A DNA stretch of 9,143 bases, from NCBI GenBank assembly GCA_023266165.1, contig JAHFRR010000048.1, forward strand, positions 1 through 9,143, read 5' to 3'. Source of the stretch: Thiotrichales bacterium (GTDB lineage: Bacteria > Pseudomonadota > Gammaproteobacteria > Francisellales > CACEW01). Positions 1-5,947 of the stretch are shown piece by piece (position 1 is the stretch's first letter; each line of letters begins with the position of its first letter). The notes beneath the pieces are model-generated. The model ran no database searches. It saw nothing but the letters and a program-made list of their open reading frames with translations, and was not told the DNA's origin. Both the position numbers and the translations under genes were made by a program.

Positions 1-2492
1 TTGACAATATCCTCTGAGGTCTTCTCTGGAAAGCGTTTGAGCAACTCGGCATTCAGAACTTGACGAGCGCCTGTTTGAAAATGAGGGATGGCCATCCCCA
101 CAGGATAAACACCTGACGGGGCAATTGACGCGTGTAGGGCATCTGCCCTGTGAGCAGACACAGGCCGACGTGACAAGAGCGGCTTCTTAAGGGTTTTGAG
201 GGCCATCTGAATCGGGCTGATTTTGTGATCGAGCTTAAGGCGCAGTAAGGGCATGCCCACTTTAATCTGCTCCGCTTCCACGGCAAAAATTTCTTCAACC
301 ACACCATCGGCAGGCGCGAGAATCTCCCCTGCGGATTTGCTGGCCTCAATGTCCACGAGCTTTTCTCCGCTTTTCACGGTATCCCCATGTTTCACAAACA
401 ACTCGACAATCGTGACGGATTCATCTGATGGGCTGGCACCAATGACTTCTACGACTAATCTGGAATCATCTTGAGGGGCGTGGATCTCAAAAGTGAGTTC
501 AAGATTTAAAAGCGCCGCTGCAGCCTCTAACACCCGTTCCACCGAAGGAAGCACTTCTAATTGATTGGCAAAATTGCAGGGCACAAAGGTATCCGCACGC
601 GTGATACGACGCCCTTGAATCGCTCTTTGGGTGTGCTCCAACAGCGTTGCCAAAACATCGCCCCCTAAACCACAAGTGTGATTATCCTCGTGAACAACGA
701 TGACCTTCCCTGTTTTCTCCACAGAGTTGATCAAGGTTTTAAGATCATAGGGCTTAAGAGTTCTGAGGTCGATCACCTCTGCCGCAATCCCAGGCCCTTC
801 TAACGCATCCGCCGCTTTGCTACAAATCTCTACGGTGTTGCCCCAACCAATCAAAGTGATGTCCTGCCCGGGCCTGACGATGCGAGCTTTACCGATGGGT
901 ATTAATCTGGATTCGATGTCTCTCGAGGTCGTATCTTGAATGCTACTGTTATTCAGTAAGCGCTTAGGGTATAAAATGACGGTAGGACGCTGAGACTCAA
1001 AGGCTGCATTCAGAAGCCCTGCAGCATCAGCAGCATTGGAGGGCATCAAGACATCCACCCCCGGGATATGCGCCCACGTGGCTTCATTGGTCTGTGAATG
1101 GAACGGCCCCAATCCAGGGCGATAGGCCCCACACGCAGCCATGACAATCACAGGGCATTCCCACCCGCCATTCGTACGCCAATACATGCTTCCAATCTCT
1201 GCAAAAAGCTGGTTATAGGCAATCGGCATAAAATCCGCAAATTGCATAAAAGCCACAGGGCGCGCACCCGCCAAGGCCATCCCTGCACATACCCCCATGA
1301 TGGTAGATTCAGACAGCGCTGAGTTTCGAACCCGTTGAGGGAACTGGGTCGAGAGCCCTTTCGTCATCCCAAAAACATCACCTTTGCCATCTTCCAGATC
1401 TTCTCCCAATAAGATCACACGAGGATCTTTTAACAAGTGATGGCGTAACACTTCACGCATGGCTTGAATCAGGGTATAGCGCTCGCCCTCTTCAAAATCC
1501 CCGCGAAACTCAGGTGCTGTAGCCATCAAATGGGGCAACAAGGGGCGTTCGGCATGAAACACGGCTTTAGGTTCAAGCGCCTGCCTAGCACGCGCTACCG
1601 CCGCCCTCACTTGAGATTTGGCATCGCACATCAGCGTTTTCAGCTCAGAGGGGCTTACCCCACCCGCAGCCAGGAAAATTTCAGAATTTTTAATCGGATC
1701 ATGAGATTCAAAGCTTTGAGAAATCTCACTTTCAGAGCGATAAAGCTTTTGATCATCCGCATTGGAGTGATTCGCTAAACGGTCGACATTAAAAATAACG
1801 ATCTGAGGGGCACGTGTCTTACGCATCTTTTGGATCAGCACATCGATCTGATCCATGGCTTCCATAGGTTTTGTGCCATCCATAAAGGTGATCGGCACAC
1901 CGTAAAATTCTTTGTTTTCTGCGTTTTCAGGTAAAGAGAAAAATGTTTTTCCGAGGGTACGCGTAGAAATTGCCAATCCATTGTTATGAATAAAATAAAG
2001 TACAGGGAGTTTTTCTCGAACGGATTCCGCAATGGATTCTAACACCTCACCTTGCTGGGTGGTGCCATCGCCTAAGCTACAGATGACAATCGGGGATTGA
2101 GGCTTGTTTTTAATAATATGCGCAACACCCGAGGCCTGTAGGGCATTGTTTCCCACAGGGCCCACCAGACTCAGCATATTGAGCTCAGGCGCGCTCATAT
2201 GCGAGACCATTTGGCGGCCGTTGGAATGTGAATCCGCTTTGCATAAAGCGCTTAAGAAAAACATCTCATTACTGACACCCCGCGCCAACATCAAGGCTTT
2301 ATCACGATAATGACAATGGAGATAATCTTCAGGAATCAAGTAAGAAGCCAGTAGCGCACTGCCTTCGTGGCCATAGCTCGCAGCCAAAAAATTGGCCTCA
2401 CCACTCTTCACGAGCTCCGCTTCGACAATATCCGACTCGCGCGAGGCAATCATGTGTTGGTAAAGCTTTTTCAGCACAATCAGGTTTTTCAT
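1..2492 (-). CDS. Multidomain 2-oxo acid dehydrogenase E1-alpha/E1-beta/lipoyl fusion, probably continuing into a KAS III (FabH-like) domain; partial at window edge
   Basis: The reading frame is open from the ATG at 2490-2492 to the left edge, giving 830 residues with no stop. Residues about 1-320 are E1-alpha: HYRD at 61-64, a thiamine diphosphate motif from GDG (141-143) to NN (170-171), and an HSNADD loop at 242-247. Residues about 335-660 are E1-beta: GEDLEDG at 363-369, SESTIMG at 394-400, QFADFMP at 417-423, HSQTNEA at 465-471 and YPKRLL at 508-513. Residues about 678-754 are a lipoyl domain with the likely lipoyl lysine K719 in EASKSAG. After a linker of about 40 residues, residues 796-830 (AELLKRFPEKTSEDIV at 815-830) resemble the beginning of beta-ketoacyl-ACP synthase III. 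By family knowledge the E1 parts decarboxylate a 2-oxo acid, probably branched-chain, and acylate the lipoyl arm. E1-alpha/beta fusions are known; the lipoyl-KAS III extension is the unusual part. The ATG is preceded by GAGAG at 8 nt spacing and no upstream in-frame ATG follows the nearest stop. The E1 and lipoyl calls are firm; the KAS III call rests on about 35 residues. Confidence 0.93.
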   Translation of the reverse strand, partial: MKNLIVLKKLYQHMIASRESDIVEAELVKSGEANFLAASYGHEGSALLASYLIPEDYLHCHYRDKALMLARGVSNEMFFLSALCKADSHSNGRQMVSHMSAPELNMLSLVGPVGNNALQASGVAHIIKNKPQSPIVICSLGDGTTQQGEVLESIAESVREKLPVLYFIHNNGLAISTRTLGKTFFSLPENAENKEFYGVPITFMDGTKPMEAMDQIDVLIQKMRKTRAPQIVIFNVDRLANHSNADDQKLYRSESEISQSFESHDPIKNSEIFLAAGGVSPSELKTLMCDAKSQVRAAVARARQALEPKAVFHAERPLLPHLMATAPEFRGDFEEGERYTLIQAMREVLRHHLLKDPRVILLGEDLEDGKGDVFGMTKGLSTQFPQRVRNSALSESTIMGVCAGMALAGARPVAFMQFADFMPIAYNQLFAEIGSMYWRTNGGWECPVIVMAACGAYRPGLGPFHSQTNEATWAHIPGVDVLMPSNAADAAGLLNAAFESQRPTVILYPKRLLNNSSIQDTTSRDIESRLIPIGKARIVRPGQDITLIGWGNTVEICSKAADALEGPGIAAEVIDLRTLKPYDLKTLINSVEKTGKVIVVHEDNHTCGLGGDVLATLLEHTQRAIQGRRITRADTFVPCNFANQLEVLPSVERVLEAAAALLNLELTFEIHAPQDDSRLVVEVIGASPSDESVTIVELFVKHGDTVKSGEKLVDIEASKSAGEILAPADGVVEEIFAVEAEQIKVGMPLLRLKLDHKISPIQMALKTLKKPLLSRRPVSAHRADALHASIAPSGVYPVGMAIPHFQTGARQVLNAELLKRFPEKTSEDIV

Positions 2493-2522
2493 CTCGCGCA
2501 CTCTCGTCCATAGTTGAGACGC

Positions 2523-2552
2523 ATTCTACCCACTTTTAGGCGAATTGCGCAA
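2523..2552 (-). promoter_or_regulatory. Candidate sigma70 promoter of the E1 fusion gene
   Basis: On the minus strand a TAGAAT -10 box lies at 2523-2528. A weak TTGCGC -35 box lies 18 nt upstream at 2547-2552. This would give a leader of about 25 nt before the ATG at 2492. The -10 box with its following GC matches the one before rimO. The -35 box is poor, so the call rests mostly on the -10 box and its position. Confidence 0.45.
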
Positions 2553-2563
2553 GAGATGCTGTC

Positions 2564-2582
2564 GAAATTGTTGTTGAAATTG
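2564..2582. repeat. Short direct repeat GAAATTG, period 12, in the divergent E1/lexA promoter region
   Basis: GAAATTG occurs at 2564-2570 and again at 2576-2582, separated by TTGTT. It sits just upstream of the proposed -35 box of the E1 gene, where an activator or repressor could bind. The surroundings are AT-rich, so chance is a real possibility. No regulator can be named. Confidence 0.3.
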
Positions 2583-2630
2583 ATTTTTCAGCCATGATGA
2601 AAAAAATTTGAAAAAAGTTTTGTGAACCCC

Positions 2631-2658
2631 TTGACGTTCTCTTTTTGTTTTCTATAAT
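2631..2658 (+). promoter_or_regulatory. lexA sigma70 promoter
   Basis: TTGACG at 2631-2636 and TATAAT at 2653-2658 are separated by 16 nt, a near-consensus sigma70 promoter. Transcription would start near 2665, leaving a leader of about 58 nt before lexA. The -35 to -10 interval and the start-site region both carry candidate LexA operators, which would fit autoregulation. Confidence 0.8.
2636..2650 (+). promoter_or_regulatory. Candidate LexA operator, GTTC-N7-GTTT, inside the lexA promoter
   Basis: GTTC at 2636-2639, seven bases, then GTTT at 2647-2650 match the alphaproteobacterial SOS box GTTC-N7-GTTC with one mismatch. The element lies between the -35 and -10 boxes, where a repressor would block polymerase. 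A related GAAC-N7-GAAA, the same pattern on the other strand, is at 2681-2695. The run of T residues makes a chance match plausible, and the flanking genes look gammaproteobacterial, so this is tentative. Confidence 0.3.
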
Positions 2659-2663
2659 GGGGA

Positions 2664-2682
2664 TCTGGATGCAAAATTCAGA
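2664..2682. promoter_or_regulatory. Imperfect palindrome at the lexA transcription start, candidate LexA operator
   Basis: TCTGGAT at 2664-2670 and ATTCAGA at 2676-2682 form inverted arms with one mismatch around the 5-nt centre GCAAA. The CTG and CAG ends recall the enterobacterial SOS box, which is CTG-N10-CAG. Here the gap is 11, so it is not a standard box. It coincides with the predicted transcription start (about 2665), a usual operator position. An altered spacing could go with the altered recognition helix of this LexA. Confidence 0.4.
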
Positions 2683-2722
2683 ACAAAAGTAGAAACAAAC
2701 ATAACGTGACGAGGTATCTCAA

Positions 2723-3331
2723 ATGCTCACTCAGAAACAACATCAAGTCTTCAGTTTTATCACACGATTCACAAACACCAAGGGCTACGCACCTTCCTAC
2801 GAAGAGATTGCCAACGGGATTGGCACGCGCTCTCGAGGCTCCATCAGCAAGCATATCGATGGCTTGATTGAAAAGGGCTACCTCGAGAAGAACCCTGATA
2901 AAATCCGAAGTCTCACCGTCATTAAGTCTGACCACAGTGAAGATCTGGAAGCCAATGGAATCCCTTTGGTGGGCAAAATCGCCGCCGGGCGCCCTATCAT
3001 GGCCTTTGAAAATATTGATCGCATTGACTTACATCAGTATCTGGCAAAAGATGCCCGCTGTTTTTTACTAGAAGTCGTGGGGGAATCCATGGTGGGATGT
3101 GGGATTTTTGAAGGTGATTTTGTTCTGATTCAGCCCCAAAGCACAGCCCGTAATGGCCAAATCGTGGTGGCTTTAATTGATGGCTACGAGGCTACCCTCA
3201 AACGCTACCTGCAAAACTCAAATAACACCATCAGCTTGATCCCTGAAAACGCTGAGATGCGGCCCATGGTTTTTGACAGTCATCGCGTGACCATTCAAGG
3301 AATCTTGGTGGCGCAAATTCGAAGATATTAA
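2723..3331 (+). CDS. lexA: LexA repressor, SOS regulator with self-cleaving peptidase domain
   Basis: This 202-residue protein, the same length as E. coli LexA, has both LexA domains. The N-terminal winged helix-turn-helix spans about residues 1-66 (MLTQKQHQVF, then APSYEEIA at 23-30, recognition helix about 38-49). The C-terminal S24 peptidase domain spans about 80-202. The Ala88-Gly89 autocleavage bond in VGKIAAGRP, nucleophile Ser122 in GESM and general base Lys160 in ATLKRY are all present, so RecA-stimulated self-cleavage should be intact. The start is supported by GAGG at 2711-2714, 8 nt upstream. The recognition helix (RGSISKHIDGL) differs from the E. coli sequence, so its DNA site probably differs too. 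It is divergent from the E1 fusion gene and may be cotranscribed with the small ORF 63 nt downstream, since no terminator is visible between them. Confidence 0.95.
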   Translation: MLTQKQHQVFSFITRFTNTKGYAPSYEEIANGIGTRSRGSISKHIDGLIEKGYLEKNPDKIRSLTVIKSDHSEDLEANGIPLVGKIAAGRPIMAFENIDRIDLHQYLAKDARCFLLEVVGESMVGCGIFEGDFVLIQPQSTARNGQIVVALIDGYEATLKRYLQNSNNTISLIPENAEMRPMVFDSHRVTIQGILVAQIRRY

Positions 3332-3394
3332 AACAAGACTCAATATTTTGAATTTTAAAATTTTTATCCCCTGAGTGGTTTAACAGGAGCCCTT

Positions 3395-3730
3395 ATGAAA
3401 TATCGCTGCACCCCCAAAGACATGCGAGATTATCTCGCCGTATTGCTCAGCAATCCCAGTCGCAATCTCACTTTTTTAACCCCCCATGAACGCAGCTTCT
3501 TGATTCAGATGCTGAAGTCTCATCAAGAAACCGGCCAATGGGACAGTCTATTCACGCAAGACCCTCTGCTGCAAACCTTGCAGCAGCTGGATCTAGAAGA
3601 ATGCTTTTCCCTGTTGGTGCGTGTGCAGTTTCTCAGTTGCCCTTTGAGAGACCTTGTATCGGTACCGCAAATAAATCATGTTCATCGGCACCTACAATCT
3701 CCACTTCCAGAAATTGCCCTGGCTTCATAA
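3395..3730 (+). CDS. Hypothetical small protein downstream of lexA (111 aa), tail antisense to rimO
   Basis: I do not recognise a family. The ORF starts at an ATG preceded by AGGAG at 5 nt spacing and follows lexA on the same strand by 63 nt without a clear terminator. The first 80 or so residues look like a real protein: predicted amphipathic helices, two Cys before the overlap (Cys5 and Cys71), no signal peptide, no obvious membrane segment, and codon use similar to neighbours. The last 31 or so residues (from about 3633) are encoded antisense to the end of rimO and use more rare codons such as AGA, ATA, CGG and CTA. This tail may be recent read-through after loss of an original stop. Position after lexA is where several bacteria carry an SOS cell-division inhibitor (sulA in pseudomonads, yneA in Bacillus). 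I see no SulA similarity, so an SOS role is inference from context only. Confidence 0.6.
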   Translation: MKYRCTPKDMRDYLAVLLSNPSRNLTFLTPHERSFLIQMLKSHQETGQWDSLFTQDPLLQTLQQLDLEECFSLLVRVQFLSCPLRDLVSVPQINHVHRHLQSPLPEIALAS

Positions 3731-5027
3731 AGCCCATAACATTCAGGGGCTCTGCGTGAGCATCTAGATCTATGTCTGTGCGATCGATAAAAACCTGACC
3801 ATCGATTTCGGGTGCATCCGCCTTGGAGCGCGCGATGATCTTCTCAGGCGTCACCTCATCAATTAAAACCTGCTGGAGTGACCCTATTTTTTTCAAAAGC
3901 TTGGCCTGGCTGATGCGTGCTTGAGTTTGCATAAACTCCATCAATCGTGCTTGCTTAACCTCTTCCGGCACAGGGTTTGCCAGAAGATTGGCTTGAGCGC
4001 CCTCAACCGCTGAATAGGCAAAGCACCCGACACGATCTAACTGCGCGGCTTCCAGGAACTCTAACAAGATTTTAAAATCCGACTCGTCCTCCCCCGGAAA
4101 GCCTGCAATGAAAGTGCTTCGAATCGTGATCTCAGGGCAGATCGAACGCCATTTTTGAATGCGTGCCAAGACGCCCTCAATATTGCCTGGACGCTTCATG
4201 GCTTTTAAAATACGGGGAGAGGCATGCTGAAACGGAATATCAAGATAGGGCAAGATGCGCCCTTCTGCCATCAGCTCCACCACCTGATCCACGTGGGGAT
4301 AAGGGTACACGTAATGCATACGCACCCAAATACCAAACTCACCCAAGGCCTTTGCTAAATCATAAAAACGCGTTTGCCAGGTTTTCCCAAGGAACTCTCC
4401 AGAGGCATATTTCAGATCCAAACCATAGGCACTGGTGTCTTGAGAGATCACTAAGAGCTCTTTCACCCCTGCATTTTTCAACCGCTGTGCTTCTTTTAGA
4501 ACATCATCAATGGGTCGACTGACCAACTTACCCCGCAGATCCGGAATAATGCAAAAAGTACATGAATGATTACAGCCTTCAGCAATCTTGAGATAGGCAT
4601 AATGTTTCGGGGTCAGTTTAACTCCTTGCGGAGGCACCAAACTGAAAAACGGATTTTCAACCGGTGGCAGATGCGCTTTCACCACATTCATCACGGATTC
4701 ATACTGCTGAGGGCCTGTGATAGACAGCACATTGGGGTAGCGTGCGAGGATCTTTTCAGGATTTTTACCCAAACACCCCGTCACCAGCACCTTACCGTTT
4801 TCTGCCATCGCCTCACCAATGGCATCCAGAGACTCTTCAATCGCACTTTCAATAAAGCCACAGGTGTTGATCACCACCAGGTCTGCGTCCTGATAGCTTG
4901 GGACAATCTCATAACTTTTTGCCTTCAGCTCTGTCAAGATGCGCTCGGAGTCCACCAGGGCTTTGGGGCAGCCCAGACTCACGAATCCAATTTTTCCGGA
5001 GCTGATTTGATGCGATGGGTTTGACAT
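3633..5027 (-). CDS. rimO: Ribosomal protein uS12 (S12) methylthiotransferase RimO
   Basis: This 464-residue protein follows E. coli RimO (441 aa) closely along its length. RimO is a cytoplasmic radical SAM enzyme that puts a methylthio group on the conserved aspartate (Asp89 in E. coli) of ribosomal protein S12. The N-terminal UPF0004 domain has its three cluster cysteines at Cys20 (SLGCPK), Cys56 (NTCGF) and Cys85 (TGCLG). The radical SAM core has CNHSCTFC with Cys152, Cys156 and Cys159. The C-terminal part (about 390-464) is the TRAM domain that binds S12, ending in ADEHDLF plus about 10 extra residues. I chose the ATG at 5025-5027: it follows AAGGGG and aligns with the family start. An in-frame ATG at 5067-5069 would add 14 residues but overlaps the proposed -10 box. 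The 3' end overlaps the convergent small ORF by 98 bp. Confidence 0.96.
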   Translation of the reverse strand: MSNPSHQISSGKIGFVSLGCPKALVDSERILTELKAKSYEIVPSYQDADLVVINTCGFIESAIEESLDAIGEAMAENGKVLVTGCLGKNPEKILARYPNVLSITGPQQYESVMNVVKAHLPPVENPFFSLVPPQGVKLTPKHYAYLKIAEGCNHSCTFCIIPDLRGKLVSRPIDDVLKEAQRLKNAGVKELLVISQDTSAYGLDLKYASGEFLGKTWQTRFYDLAKALGEFGIWVRMHYVYPYPHVDQVVELMAEGRILPYLDIPFQHASPRILKAMKRPGNIEGVLARIQKWRSICPEITIRSTFIAGFPGEDESDFKILLEFLEAAQLDRVGCFAYSAVEGAQANLLANPVPEEVKQARLMEFMQTQARISQAKLLKKIGSLQQVLIDEVTPEKIIARSKADAPEIDGQVFIDRTDIDLDAHAEPLNVMGFMKPGQFLEVEIVGADEHDLFAVPIQGLSKGN

Positions 5028-5067
5028 AATGCCCCTTAATCCCTGGTGTACTAAAACTTCGAAGGGC

Positions 5068-5096
5068 ATTCTACAGGAAGCGTATCAAAATCTCCA
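5068..5096 (-). promoter_or_regulatory. Candidate rimO promoter
   Basis: On the minus strand TGGAGA (5091-5096) and TAGAAT (5068-5073) are separated by 17 nt. The -35 box is moderate and the -10 box good. Transcription from near 5061 would give a leader of about 34 nt to the ATG at 5027 and would exclude the upstream ATG at 5067-5069. Confidence 0.5.
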
Positions 5097-5185
5097 GCAC
5101 CTGACCGCGCACCGGATTTCACAGCGTGTTCTGACAGTAAAACTATTACTTCTTGAAAATTTTTAACTATTTTTCAATTGCTGTA

Positions 5186-5213
5186 TTGACATCGGTGAAA
5201 AGTTGATTAGAAT
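5186..5213 (+). promoter_or_regulatory. Promoter of the secreted-protein gene
   Basis: TTGACA (5186-5191, perfect -35) and TAGAAT (5208-5213) are separated by 16 nt. The start would be near 5220, giving a leader of about 47 nt that contains a strong AAGGAG site. This predicts robust expression. The 6-mer AAACGT is repeated at 5218-5223 and 5227-5232 in the early leader; its meaning is unknown. Confidence 0.75.
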
Positions 5214-5266
5214 AGCGAAACGTGTCAAACGTACGGTGTTTTGATTGGAATAAAGGAGACCTATTC

Positions 5267-5854
5267 ATGGCTATTATCTCGAAAAAATTGGCTGCCGTGG
5301 CAGTCAGCTCGGCTTTCTTACTCGGTGCAGCGTTCGCCGCGAACGGTACTGCGATAGCTGTTGTGACTGCAACAGTGGTCTCCACAACAACAGTTTCTTT
5401 GGGCAACTCTGGCAACCTGGCTTTCCCAACAGACTTAACTGATGCTAACATCGCCTCAGGCAATTATAATCTCGCTTCCGCAAACGCACAAACCATTGCT
5501 ATGTCTGTAACAGACACCAATGCTTCTGATACTGTTTTACTGCAAGTAACACCTGGCTCCAATGCCTCAATCGTATCGGGTGTTCCTTCTATTTCAAAAA
5601 CAAGTGGAACTGCGGGGATTATGGGGATCGGCTTTAAAGCTACCAGCTGTGGCGCAACGGGAACTTCGGTGCCTGTCAACTTTGCAGTGAACGGATCTGC
5701 GATGGATGCCTCTGCATCATTTCCTGCGACCGTATTGACGTCAGCTGCGTGTACCGCTAACCCAGGCTCCTTCATCGTGGGCTTAAACGGTGGACAAAAC
5801 CCTCCTGCTGGTGCTTACTCCGGTAGCTTTACCATCATGGCTATTCCTCAGTAA
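5267..5854 (+). CDS. Secreted beta-sandwich protein, DUF4402 / coat-U-like (putative surface or pilin-like protein)
   Basis: The 195-residue product starts with a clear Sec signal peptide: MAIISKK, a hydrophobic stretch at 8-22, and a probable cut after AFA at 24. The mature part is rich in Ala, Ser, Thr, Gly and Asn, with alternating beta-strand-like segments. It has only two cysteines, Cys128 and Cys162, likely a disulfide formed in the periplasm. The end, PAGAYSGSFTIMAIP (180-194), resembles the final strands of DUF4402 and spore-coat-U/CsuA-type domains, which occur in surface or chaperone-usher pilus proteins. No chaperone or usher is adjacent, so its assembly partners, if any, are elsewhere. 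I chose the ATG at 5267 because AAGGAG (5253-5258) lies 8 nt before it and the signal peptide begins there; a GTG at 5222 lies at the predicted transcript start. Family assignment is by motif impression and moderate; secretion is well supported. Confidence 0.85.
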   Translation: MAIISKKLAAVAVSSAFLLGAAFAANGTAIAVVTATVVSTTTVSLGNSGNLAFPTDLTDANIASGNYNLASANAQTIAMSVTDTNASDTVLLQVTPGSNASIVSGVPSISKTSGTAGIMGIGFKATSCGATGTSVPVNFAVNGSAMDASASFPATVLTSAACTANPGSFIVGLNGGQNPPAGAYSGSFTIMAIPQ

Positions 5855-5880
5855 TAGCCCTCTTAAATAAGTCATCATTT

Positions 5881-5906
5881 AAAAGCCCTGCTTGCAGGGC
5901 TTTTTT
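5881..5906 (+). terminator. Rho-independent terminator of the secreted-protein gene
   Basis: AAAAGCCCTG (5881-5890) pairs perfectly with CAGGGCTTTT (5895-5904) around the 4-nt loop CTTG, and the run of T residues extends to 5906. It lies 26 nt after the stop codon. It separates this gene from the downstream ABC-F gene, which must therefore have its own promoter. Confidence 0.93.
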
Positions 5907-5907
5907 A

Positions 5908-5916
5908 TGTTATGAT
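5908..5916 (+). promoter_or_regulatory. Candidate extended -10 promoter of the uup-like gene
   Basis: TGT directly followed by TATGAT (5911-5916) makes an extended -10 element just after the terminator T-tract. No convincing -35 box is present; the terminator stem occupies that space. A start near 5923 would leave a leader of about 25 nt to the TTG at 5948. The ATG at 5912 lies within this hexamer and would not be in the transcript. Confidence 0.5.
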
Positions 5917-5947
5917 ACCTCCCTTCAATCAACAGGAAGATAACCCC

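Noticed and set aside
53..2032. Minus-strand frames at 53-349 and 1835-2032
   Set aside because: They are alternative frames of the E1 fusion gene and encode no recognisable motifs.
253..2310. Plus-strand open frames at 253-474, 1098-1322, 1464-1778 and 2104-2310
   Set aside because: They lie antisense to the continuous E1 fusion frame, which has clear protein motifs throughout. Their own translations have no family features and no convincing ribosome sites.
2678..2935. Minus-strand frame opposite the start of lexA
   Set aside because: It is antisense to the lexA promoter and DNA-binding domain and has no features of a real protein.
3332..3394. AT-rich inverted sequence AATTTTAAAATT as a lexA terminator
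   Set aside because: The stem has no GC pairs and would be too weak to terminate transcription.
4163..5024. Plus-strand frames of 119 and 152 residues opposite rimO
   Set aside because: RimO matches its family along this whole stretch, and the antisense translations show no domain.
5028..5069. ATG at 5067-5069 as the start of rimO
   Set aside because: It overlaps the proposed TAGAAT -10 box and adds 14 residues absent from the family; ATG at 5027 has a ribosome site.
5167..5775. Minus-strand frames opposite the secreted-protein gene
   Set aside because: They are shadows of a low-complexity Ala/Thr/Ser-rich gene; the plus strand has promoter, ribosome site, signal peptide and terminator.
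5912..5947. ATG at 5912 as the start of uup
   Set aside because: It has no ribosome site, sits directly after the terminator T-tract and inside the putative -10 box; TTG at 5948 is better on all counts.
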